A stretch of 64,000 nt of DNA from NCBI RefSeq assembly GCF_000247695.1, contig NW_004624801.1, positions 3,411,206-3,475,205 on the forward strand. The letters run 5' to 3'. The notes beneath the pieces are model-generated. The model ran no database searches and was not told the DNA's origin. It was given only the letters and a program-made list of their open reading frames with translations. Below are positions 26,901 through 38,000 of this stretch, piece by piece; within the stretch, counting starts at the first letter, position 1, and each line of letters opens with the position of its first letter. The stretch is from Heterocephalus glaber. Lineage: Eukaryota > Chordata > Mammalia > Rodentia > Bathyergidae. A program made the position numbers and the translations under genes.

Positions 26901-29204
26901 ACTGTTGGTGGCCCACTGGCAGAGATTTTTGGGCACTTTGCTCACCCTGGGCTGGGTCATACCACCCATGGCCAGGCATCCCTCTGGGGAAGAAAGCTGG
27001 CAAGTGTCTGCTGTCTACTGCTAGGGTCAGCATGGCCCTACCTGGCAACCCAGAATTAGGGCAGGGTCTTCCCAGGGCTTGGAGGGGTAGGGGTTGTGAT
27101 AAGGGTCTGAAGATGGCTCGGGTGAACAGGGCTCAGCATGCAAGAGGCATCACTGGCAGAGCCGGGATCTTGATTGAGGTTCACAGATGACAACAGGGGT
27201 ACGGTGACCCCATGATGTATACATCTTCATGGGGAGCAGCTCCAAGGCTTTGCTCAGATTCTCAGATTCTCCCTGACTGCCAAAGGGCAAAGAAGGACTG
27301 GCCTGGAGTGGGACCAGCACCTCTAAGGTTTGGGTGGGACTGTCAGGGATGCCCACAGAGACCTGTCCATCCTGGGGGCTGCGTTTCACTCAGGTTTCCC
27401 TGATCCTGTTGACAGAAGGGAAGAATATATGTAAAAATTCTCCACCTAGACATCTGAAGACCTAGGTTGCTGCTCCACCGTCCCTTCAACTTGCTGTCGT
27501 TTTGCCTTGGAAATGTGTCTTCTTTGGTCTGGACCTCACTTTTCCTGGGGAGTCATGTTCAGGGACTCCGGCAGACAGCAAGCCCTTGCCAGGTGAGGGT
27601 CTTGGGTCTCAAGAGAGGGGGGCCACTCACCATCCACTGGGGTGCAGGGCTCGTACACCAGCCGGTAGCCCTCCAGGATGCCATTGGGGAACTGTGGGTC
27701 TTCCCAGGACACGTTCACCGAGGTCGTGGTCAGCTCGCTGAACTTGACCGAGCTGGGAGCACTGGGGGCTGTGGGAGACAGCAAAGGGTTTTTGTTTCCT
27801 CCTTCCATGAAAGTTCAAAGCCTTGGGTTTGGCTCCAAGAAACCAACAGGGGCATTTGGGTCTGGGCCTGGGCAGAACAGGAGGGCAGGGCTCAGCAAAG
27901 GAGGCAGGAGGGGTTGCTGGAGGCCCTTGGAGCCCTTACCCGCCTCCCTTGACGTCCTTAGCACTCAACTTTCCAATATCAGAGGCCTTGGAACCGGGAA
28001 AAAAGGAAATTTAATTTTTCTCTGAAGTGGGAGAGTTTGGGCTTTAGCCTGTGACGTGGCTCTGAGCCCTGGCTACCAGCATGAGACAAGCCATTACACC
28101 CCCAGAGTCACCATGGGACAAGGCCTGGTTTGTGGGATGGGTTTTTCTTGTCTGCTCCCCTGGAGGAGAGGGTGGGGGGGGTGTCTCTGGGCCTTGGATG
28201 TCAATGTTGCTGTGGATGTCATCATGGCATGCTGTTGGGAGGGGCCAGAGCCAAGGGCAGTCTGGGCCTCCGGAAGAGAAGTTTTTACGGGCTGAAAACC
28301 CTGGAGTGACCCTGAAAACGTGGGGGCAGTGGAGGACAGAGGGGAAGGGCAGGAAGCATCCCCCTCCACAGCCCCTGAGCTGGCCAAGCTATTATTGTCT
28401 GGCACAGCCTCCCCGCCGAGCCAGAGCTAATCTGGACCCGTTGCTGGCCCCACTTCAGGAGGCTGTTTCAGTGAGCAGTCTTTGAAGGAGGGAGCTGAGC
28501 TCAGGGTCCCCTTCCTTCCTCCCTCCCTGGCTAGAGGGATGTGGGACAGAACACTCTGTTCTATGGCCACCCTGACGGAAGCTTCCAGGCTCCCAGGGGC
28601 TCATATCTGGCTGATGACCTGGACAGAATGTGGTCAGGACAGACAGACAGACTCACATTCAGACGTGCAGGATCAGCTCAGCCTCAGCCAGACCCTGGGG
28701 AGCCATGGGAGGGACAGGTTTCCCTGGAGCCAGGGCTTGTTCCCAGGGAGGACCACAATTAGAAACTGGCTCCTGAGCAGCTCTTTAAGAGCCACACATG
28801 AGCCGCGAAGGGAGGCGGCAGGTAGGAAAGGCCTCAGGGCAGGCAGGCCAGAGGCTGGGTGCTTATCCTTTGTGTCCACAGGCACTGGTCCCAGGATCCC
28901 CTCAGATGCCAACACCCCATCATGCTCAAGTTCCCTCTGTAAAAGCTGTATTTGCACTTGACTTCCTGTATGCTTCACATCGCCTCGAGGTTACCTATGA
29001 TATCTAATGCAATGGAAATTCGGGGTCAATAGTTGTTACACTGCCTCATTTAGAAAACAATGACAAGAAAAAAGCCCGTGAACAAAAAGAAAAGAAAAAA
29101 GTTTGCATGTTGAACATAGCTGCAATGTTTCTGGAATATTTTTGAGGCACAGTTGGTTGAATCTGCTGATGTGGGACCCAGATACAAAGGGCCAAGCTAT
29201 TCAC

Positions 29205-29239
<35 letters not shown>

Positions 29240-32200
29240 CAAAGAGATTAGTCTTTTGTCTCAGAAATCCGGGGTGCCAGCATCTGCACTCCTGTGACCT
29301 GTGGGGGACTCTGAGTAAGGAGCACACTTCCCCAGGTGACCCTTGCTTATTGTGAAATGGGCATGACCAGTGGACCCGGTGTGGCACCGCCCAAGAAGTG
29401 GTCTTGGGCATGCTGCAGGGCTTGCTTTGCACTGGCTGGTGGCAGAGCCTTTACCTTTGCCTTGCCCTCCTGCCCAGCCTCCAGCCTGGCCTCTTTCCCT
29501 TCATTTCTCAAAGTAATTGTTTTCCAAAACATAAACCAGATCCTGCTGCTCAACTCCTTAAACACTGCAATGGTTTCCCATGTCATCTGACATTAATCTC
29601 AACCCTCCAGACTCTTGGAGACCTGAGTTTCACCCCATTTTCTCGTGGGTCCCTGGCTTTCTCTAGTTCCTCTAATCCCCCCAGCCTCCAGGCCTTGCAC
29701 CTGCTGCTCTCAGCCCGGAACCCGCTCCCTGCCCTGCCTCTGGAACTTCCTGCGCTGCGGGCCTCAGATTCAGCTCAGATGTCACCGTCTGTGAGGCCTC
29801 TGTGCAGGCCTGTCCGAAGCCATGATCCTCAGGCCCTCCAGCCACCACCCTCAGATCACTGCCCTCAGCATCACCGCGGCTAACAGGTCTCTACTGGTTC
29901 GTGATCTGCATCCTTCCCAAGGGGAGGGGGACCACATTGGTCTGGCTGTGTTATGTCCCCAGCATCAAGCACAGTAAATAATGGTGGGATGAACAAAGGA
30001 CCCTGGAGAGACTGCAGAAAGGAAGCAGGGACCAGGCAGGCAGTGAGTGGTGGCTGTCTGGGGCAAGCGGGAGGGGACCAGCAAGATCTGGGGGCTTTCT
30101 CACAGCCTACTCGAATAGCTCCTTTTTTCTGAGCATTTCAGTCTAGGCCCCTCCTTGTGGGCTGCAGCTCCCACTCTGCCAGTGTCTCATGGGGGCCCAA
30201 GCACCAAGGCCAGGTGCTTGGAGGGATAAAGCAGCTGCCTCCACTCCCTCCACCGCCCCAGAGGCAGGGTCCTGCCCCCAGCAGGCAGAATTGCCCCTCC
30301 ACACCTGCTTGCTGCGTCTGGCCCCGGACAGGGGTGCTCCGTGGTCCGTCTCCTGCGGCATTGAAGGCCGCCACGCTGACCATGTAGGCAGTGTAGCCGG
30401 TCAGGTTCTTGAGCTTCACACCGTTCTCAGCCAGGAAAAGAGTCTTCACTCGCTCAGTGAGGTTCTTCCGCTGGGCTTCCCAGAAATAAATCTATGGGCA
30501 AAGAGTATTATGGGAATGAGGGGGATGAAGACACAGGGCTTTCCTCCTGCCCCTGCCAGACACAGGAAACAGTATAGAAGTATTTAGGAGCTGTTCTAGG
30601 AACCCTTCCAGAACCTTCCTTTTCACAGCCAAAGCTCCAGCCTCAGTGAGACTAAATGCCACCAGGGCACGGACCCCGTGTGTCCCCGTGTGCTGCAGTG
30701 CCTGTGGGCTTCAGTTCTGGCTCATCAGCCTCAGAGATAGATGCTGGAGGAATAGACTGTTTCTGTCCTGTGGGAATCTGAGCTGGGGTGAAGTGCAACA
30801 GCTATGTTGTGTCACCTGCGAACTGGGAGGGGCAGAGTCTCAGCCCTCAGGCCTGCTGCAGCTGCAGGCTAACAAGACCTCTGGTGATGTACATGCGCAC
30901 TACCGCTGGCAAAGCCCACTGCAGAGGAAGGCCTGGGTTAAGACGGCAGGAGGCCTGGGGCTGGTTTCTGGCTGCATCCTTTACCAGCAGTGTGACATGG
31001 CCAGGTGACTTCCCGGAGCTGCAGTTTTGTTATGTACACAGTAGGTGAAGGATAGCCACTTCCCAAGGTCAAAGTGAGGCGGGGAGGACACAAGGACAGG
31101 AGAGTATGGCATGGTTCCTCCCAAGGACTTGGCTGGCTTCCCAAAGCACGTTGTGCCTGCAAAAGATTTTAGGCCAGGGATGCAGCAGATGCTCCGCTGT
31201 GAATACAGGCATTTCATATCTAGCAGGGGTTAACACTGCCTGTTATTCACACATGAAAAATTCTTAAACTAGTTTAGGACTTGGAACTAGGGCCATCCTG
31301 GCAGCTGAAAGTCAGTCTCAAAGCACATGGAGGATTGGAGGTCATTTGGCGCCACCTGCTGGCCAAAGAATTATCAGTAAACTGTTGGCTTTCCCATTAC
31401 TGGGTTTCTCTGGAGGAAGCCATTAAGAGTGAGCAATAGCCCATAAAAGTGCCTTCCTCTCCCATGTGAATGGCAGTTGGGACATCTTGTCATCATGAGA
31501 GCCTTGCTTTCCTTTTTAGTTTTTTTGCAGATTGTTCTCAGAAAGGCAGATGAATGAGCATTGAGGTGATCATTCATAAACCCACTCATTCACTCGCCCA
31601 TCCATTCATAGGGTCGGGGATGCAGTGGTCCACAGGGTTCGGGCTGCAGTCGGCGTTCAGGGGAAAGGTCAGGGCCATGTGAGAGGTCAGCAAATCATCT
31701 GCACAGAGGTGGTACTGGGAGAGCACGCACCAGGAGGACGACGGGCTCTCTTAGACAAAGGCCATGGATTGATTTGGGGGCCTCTGGCTTTCCATGGCTG
31801 GAAAGGAGCTAGAATGGAGAGTGAAAGGCCCAGGAAGCCAGGGCAGTGAGGGAAGAAAGCATTTCAGGGGGAGGGAGCGAGCCACCTTGCCCAGTGCTTT
31901 GGGGCAAGACCTGCCATTTGAGCACCAACCAACAGGGATGGAATTATCAGTACCCTTGGAAGGAAGCGCCTTTGGGGACAGCAACCTACCTGAAGCAGGT
32001 TTAGCATGGAATGAGAAGGGAGGAATTGGAGGGAAGGATTCTTTTTTTTCCTTTCTTCCTGGGACTGAGAATTTAATCCAGGCTCTTCACACTGAAATTA
32101 CATCCCTAGCCCTTTTAAAATTTTTGAGACACTTAGTCACCTAGGCTGGTCTCAAATTCAAAGTCCTCCTGCCTCAGCCTCCCAGACTGCTGGGATTACA

Positions 32201-35034
32201 GATGTGTAGCACTATGCCTGCAAGAGGCAGCAATTCTTTTGAGGAACTCTGCTGTAAAGGAGTCAACCAAAAGGAATGGTCACAACTGAAAGAAAATGTG
32301 AGGTCAGGAAAAGGCACTGAAAGAGGGAAAATGTTTAGGATGTTTATGCCACGCCTGTGGGTGACTGTCACTAGAGAGGAAGCGGCAATACAGGGGAAAG
32401 ATGGTCAGTGGCCAGAGCCATGCTCTTGGGCAGGGTATGTCGGGGTGGGGTGCAGGACTAAGGGCGGCACATATACAATCAAGCCACCTATGGCAAGTTC
32501 GTGTACGGAACTCAGCAGACTTTTGCTAGCGGCTAATTTACAGTAAGAGGGACTTGTGCAAAGTACACAGAGGGGCTCAGAGCTAAGTAACAGTGCTCAC
32601 CAATGGGTAACTAGGTGTCCCCCAGGATGTTCACTTATCCTGGTCTGTTTGGTGCTCTTGTGTCCCAGGCACCTAGAGTCATGCATGGCATGTTTTTGGT
32701 GCTTACTAAACATGTGCTGGGGGAATGCCTTAGGTAGACGGGCTGGTGTAGGAATGTATGATTACAATCACTGCTTTTCTTCTACTATTCTCAATTCCCT
32801 GTCCCTTTTTTAGCTTTACTCAGATATAATCAACAAATAAAAATCATAGCTTTACTGAGGCATAGCTGACAAAAATTGCATATATTCAAGGTATACAAGT
32901 CGGTGTACATTGATCACCATGCTCAAGATAATGGGCATATCGATCACCGTATAGTTACCCTGTATTTGGGGTGAGAAAGAATGGATGATTTATCCTCTCA
33001 GCTAGTTTCAGTGGACAGCAGCATTGGCACCTACTGTCACTGTGCTGTACATGAGACCCCCAAACTCACTGGGCTTGTGTAACTGAAACTTTGTTCCTTT
33101 TGAGCAAGTGTCCCCATTTTCCCCAGCCACACTCTACTCTCTGCTTCTATGAGTTTGATTTTTTTGTTTTCCTTTTTTTCCTGCCTCACTGATTGTGATG
33201 GTTCTAGACTTTATGTATAAATGAGACCACACAGTATTTGTCTTTCTGTCTGAGGCTTATTTCATTTAACATGACATCTTCCTGCCTCAGGTTGTTGTGA
33301 ATGTCAGGATTTTCCTCTTTTTTAAGGCTAAACAATATTCTCTTGAGTATACACATACACCTGAAATTTTCTTTTTTTGTTGTTTTTTAAATTTATTTAA
33401 TTAATTTATTTTTTTACACCTGACATTTTCTTTATCTGTTCATCCACCAACAAAACATTCCAGTTGCTTCTGTATCTTGGCTATTATGGATTATGCTGTA
33501 ACGAACACCAGAGTGCAAACGTTTCCAGATCCCGATTTCAGTACTTCTGAATAAGCACTCAGAAGTGAGGAGGCTGGATCATAGGGTAATTCTGTTTTTA
33601 TTGTTTTGAGGACCTTCCACACAGTTTTCCACAGTGGCTGTACCATTCTATGTTCCTGCCAAAGCATACAAGGGTTCCAGTTTTTCCATATCACTTATTG
33701 TCTTTTGGATTTTTGGTAACAGCTTTCCTTACAGGTGTGGGGCGATACATCACTGTGGTTTTGATTTGCATTTCCCTGATGAGTGATACTGACTACCTGA
33801 TGGCCATTTATTCGTTTTCTTTTGAGAAATGTCCATTCGGGTCCTTTGTCCCGCTTTTAAATTGGGTTGTTTTCTCATTGTCAAGTTGTATGAACTTGCT
33901 GTGTTCTTTGGCAATTAACTCTTTATCAGATGCACAGTTTGCAAATATTTCCTACTGTTCTGTAGCCGGTCACCTCTCTCTGTTGACTGTGCCCTTTGCT
34001 ATGTTCCTGTCCTGTCTTGCTCCATCTTACACAACAGGCTGAGCTCTCGCGTTGGTGAAATCTGCCCACACTGAACACAGCTGACTGGCCTGGAGTAGTA
34101 TCAGACTTCAAGTTCAGGAGCACAGCCCAGAGTGGGAGGATACTTGGATATTTGGCTCTTGTCCAGGTACTGCACAACGGTACACAGCCATCCTCCTGTG
34201 TCCTTCAGAGACAGGGTCCAAGACCGCCATGGCTGTCAAAAGCCAAGGATGCTCAGGTCCCTATATCAAATGGTGCAGTATCTGCACAGAATTTATGCAA
34301 TCCTCCCAGATATGTTAAATCACCTCTTGAGTACTAATAGTAACTCATGCAGTGTAAATGCAGTGTAAACAGCCGCCACACTGTATTGTGTAAGGAATAA
34401 GAACAAGAACAAAGCATGTACATGTTCAGTACAGATGCAATTTTTTTTCAGTGAATAGTTTTGATCCTCACTTGGCTGAATATGTGGATGAGGAACCTGC
34501 AGATAAGAAGAGGACTTGTGGCTGTTTGATACAGTCTCTCCCCTCTCCCTTTCCCCTCAACCTCATTCCCAGCGAGGACCTACACTGGGAAAGGGAAGCA
34601 ATCACTGAGTCTGTCACCTCCTGTCCCTCTGCCCACACCTGCTGCCTTGTTCTTGCCACTGTGGCTGAACCGTTCACTCCCTTTAAGGCCACCCTGAATT
34701 TGTGTGCTAAATTATATTCCCCTCACCTACTCCAACTTATTGCCCGCTGTAGCTTCCTCTCTTCCCCAAATCCCCAAACTTTCTTTCCATGAAGTATTGT
34801 TTCTATCAGTGCAGAAACAAATCGTGATTTCTCCCATTCTAAAACACCCTCTGTTGATCGCACGTCTTTCCTCTTGAAACTGCCCCATGTGTTCCCCAGT
34901 ACCCAGCTCCCATGGAGCCCTGTAAACTCTACATTACTAATGCAATACCCAGGCCTCAGCAAACTTCTTCCAGTTCAAATCTTAGGCTTTGCAGGACAGC
35001 CAGTAAGTCTTTGTTGCAACTACTCAACTCTGTC

Positions 35035-35069
<35 letters not shown>

Positions 35070-38000
35070 TGTGTGTTTGTGTGTGGTACTGGGGATTGAA
35101 CCTGGGGGACTCTACTACTGAGCTACATCCTCAGCCCTTTTTTTGGGGACAAGGGTCTTGCCAAGTTGCCCAGGCTGACCTTGAACTTGTGATCCTCCTG
35201 CCTCAGCCTCCTGAGTAGCTGGGATTGCAGGTGTGCAGCACCACATCCGGTTCAACTCTACCCTTGTGCAAAAGCAGCCATGGACAACTCATAAACATGC
35301 ATGGGCTTGTCCCCATCTTTTCAAAAAGATGCATGGCCAGTTAGCTCAGTGGGCGGCAGTGTGCCAATCCCCAGCTGAAGTGAATTGTTTGTCTTGACGT
35401 TAGAATTTTAACTCGAGCCAGTCATAGGTTTCTTTGAACATCCGGCATAACTGCTTCCCAGACTTCATCCTGCTCCATCCCTCCTGGGAGCTGGCAGTCC
35501 GACTCTCCCTCCTTCCAGAAGCAGTCTTCCCTGGGGCTCTGAGTCATCGTCATGGCGCACCTGTCTCGGTCCCAAGGCTCAGGTTTCAGACTCTGTCCGC
35601 TGCCTGTCTGTCCACTCTCGCCTCTTGGCATCGTCTACAGCTGAGGACTCCACAGTCCACCGCCCTGGTCCCGCGCTTCGCTCCTGACCTCCCGCGGCAG
35701 CTCCAGCTTCCTTCTGTGCTCTAGGGCGCCCCCACGTGGAGTCAGCTCTGCTCGGGTTTCCTCTTCTTCCTGCCGCAGGACTGGCAGCACCGCTTCCGGT
35801 TGCCCCTTAACCGGTCCCCTGAATGCGACTCCCTCTCTCCGCTGCTGTTTGAACCACTTCTGCGCAGCTAAGGTCACACCTGTATGAGTCAGCTGCCTCA
35901 GCTCTCTGTGATTTCCCCATTTCAGACTAAACACAGCACAGCAACCAGAGCGAGCCTGTGGAAACCCAAGTCCTCCGCCTCAAGTTCTCCCTCAGAGTAG
36001 AAGCCAAAGCTCCTGAGTGCTCTGGCCGCTCTCTGCCCTTCTCATCACGCTTCCCCAGGGTGAGATTTTGCTGGCTTGTCTACACTCGAAAGCACTGACC
36101 TACCCCAGGACCTTGGTTCTTCGTTTCCCTCTTTCTGGAATGTTCTTCTGGATCCATGTGATCCATGTGATGGCCTGTATTTATATAGGTTTTGGCTCAA
36201 ATATCACCTTCTCATTTAGGCGTTTTCTAACAACTCTTTAAAATTTCAAGCCTGTGAATCTGGAAAGAATCCATATAGAGATTGTGTCTAAAATTACAGG
36301 AAGAGATGTAGATAGAGACTAGGCTGGCGCTCATCAGTGGGTTGGGAAGGAAGAGTCACTGAGATCAAACGAGAGGAGGGTGTGTTTCCAGAAGGAGCAC
36401 ATTCAGCTATGTACAGTACACTGCATTCGATAGTGTGATAAATGCCTGTTACTGTTTTAGGTCCTTATCATAACATGCTGTGCCTTTCATCCTTCAGAGC
36501 ATAATCCTGCTTATATAAAAGTTTACTGTAAAACAGTGTGCTGCTAGGCCAGTGGTAGCCTCACGTATCTCGTGCTTAACTGCGTATTTGGATAACACCA
36601 AGGGGGCATCACAGATGACTGACGTATACCTTTTCAGTTTGCACTTAGAAGTTGGCACTCTGTGTGGTATTTTGTGATACACACGGATGAAATTGCCTAA
36701 AAACATATTTCTCAGATTATATTTCCATCACGTGTCATATGGCTGTATTGAAATTTAAATTCAAAAAAATTTGGCCTATCTGGAGTCTACTAGCTAACTA
36801 GAATTCTTTTTTTCCAGACCACTATTTGTTCAATATTAGTATTGAAAATCTTTTTAAAACAAATCACATCCTCTGATGTCTTCTTAACGCTTGAGATGTT
36901 TTGAAAATCATATGGAAGAATGTTTAAGTACTTTTCAGTTTTGTTTTGGTTGAGTTCTACTATATTTGAATATTATTATAGTTTTTTTCCCCTTGCATTG
37001 TTTTTCTTTGTATAATTTTAATTTTTGTATATGTATGTGCTTGATAATAAAGTTATATATTTAAAAAAAAATTTCAAGCCTGCATCTAGCTCTCTGCTCA
37101 CCTGCTTCATTTACCCCACCATCTGGTGGCATCACGTACTCTGTAAATTAATTTCCCCCCGAAAATTTCCGCTCATGCTGTCTCTCTGCTCACTGCTTTA
37201 CTCGCAGCAACTAGTGGAGGGCACAAAATAACTACTCAATAAACACGTGTCACTGAATAACGGAGAGGGCGGGACTCTTGGATTGTGCCTGGTGCCTCCC
37301 CGGGCTCGTCCCAGCTCAGCCCGACCCAAGGCGGGGTCACTTCGGCAGCGGCAGCGCACATATCATGTGTGCTAACCAGGGCGAATGCGCCTCCCCGGTT
37401 CACACCGCAGTCACGGCTCTGTACGGGCGCCGTTTTCTGGACCCTGCAGCTCTCCCTGTTCTGTATGGTGCCTATGCACCCACACGTTTCCTGGGTCTGT
37501 ATATTAACTCGCAACTTTCAAACTTCGACAGTCTGGTGGGTGCCAACGATCGAAGACTCCGCCCGGCGCCTTCCTTCCCTCGGGAGGCATATGCTAGGGT
37601 GCAATATTTAGTGTTCCCAGCGGGTGCTCCCGGGCAGAGCCTGGAGGGTGCCATCCGTCTTCAGAGCTTCCTTGGCAAGATGCCGCTTCCTCCTTCCCTC
37701 CCTCGAGCCCCGGATGTAGGAGACACCCGGACTGGGTCCTCCCTTCTCCGGGCTGCCCGTCCCAACAGGCTGTGCCCCGAGCATGCGCTTCGCCTTGGCT
37801 GAGAACCCACAGGTCCTTGGGCCGCCACAGCCCAGCCCTGAGGCCGCTGTACGGGGTCTGTCTTCCCGAATAACGTCTGGCCGTGGGGACACTGGCTTCG
37901 GCTAAGAACTGTGCTCCAGCCAGCATGACAAGCTCTTTTCTTCTTTTTTATTTCTTGCGGTGCTGGGGATTGTTGAGCCCAGGGCCTCCAAACTAAGCTA

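Larger units (their letters stand above)
27769..30304 (-). other. SDK2: SDK2 intron (2.5 kb)
   Basis: Holds a DNA-transposon fragment (28965-29085), a (GA)n microsatellite (29206-29236) and an L2 (29520-29990). Confidence 0.7.

Noticed and set aside
35325..35376. Possible tRNA or ID fragment (gttagctcagtgggcggcag)
   Set aside because: Only the A-box-like part and a short ccaatccccag are present; too short and diverged to call.
37344..37372. Resemblance to the U6 snRNA 5' end (cttcggcagc ... cacatat)
   Set aside because: Similarity stops after about 25 bases and is interrupted by an extra cggcagcg; the rest of U6 is absent.
37278..37802. 174-codon plus-strand open frame in the CpG-rich block
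   Set aside because: Open frames also occur on the other strand there; no recognisable family, no splice or poly(A) context. Kept only as a composition finding.
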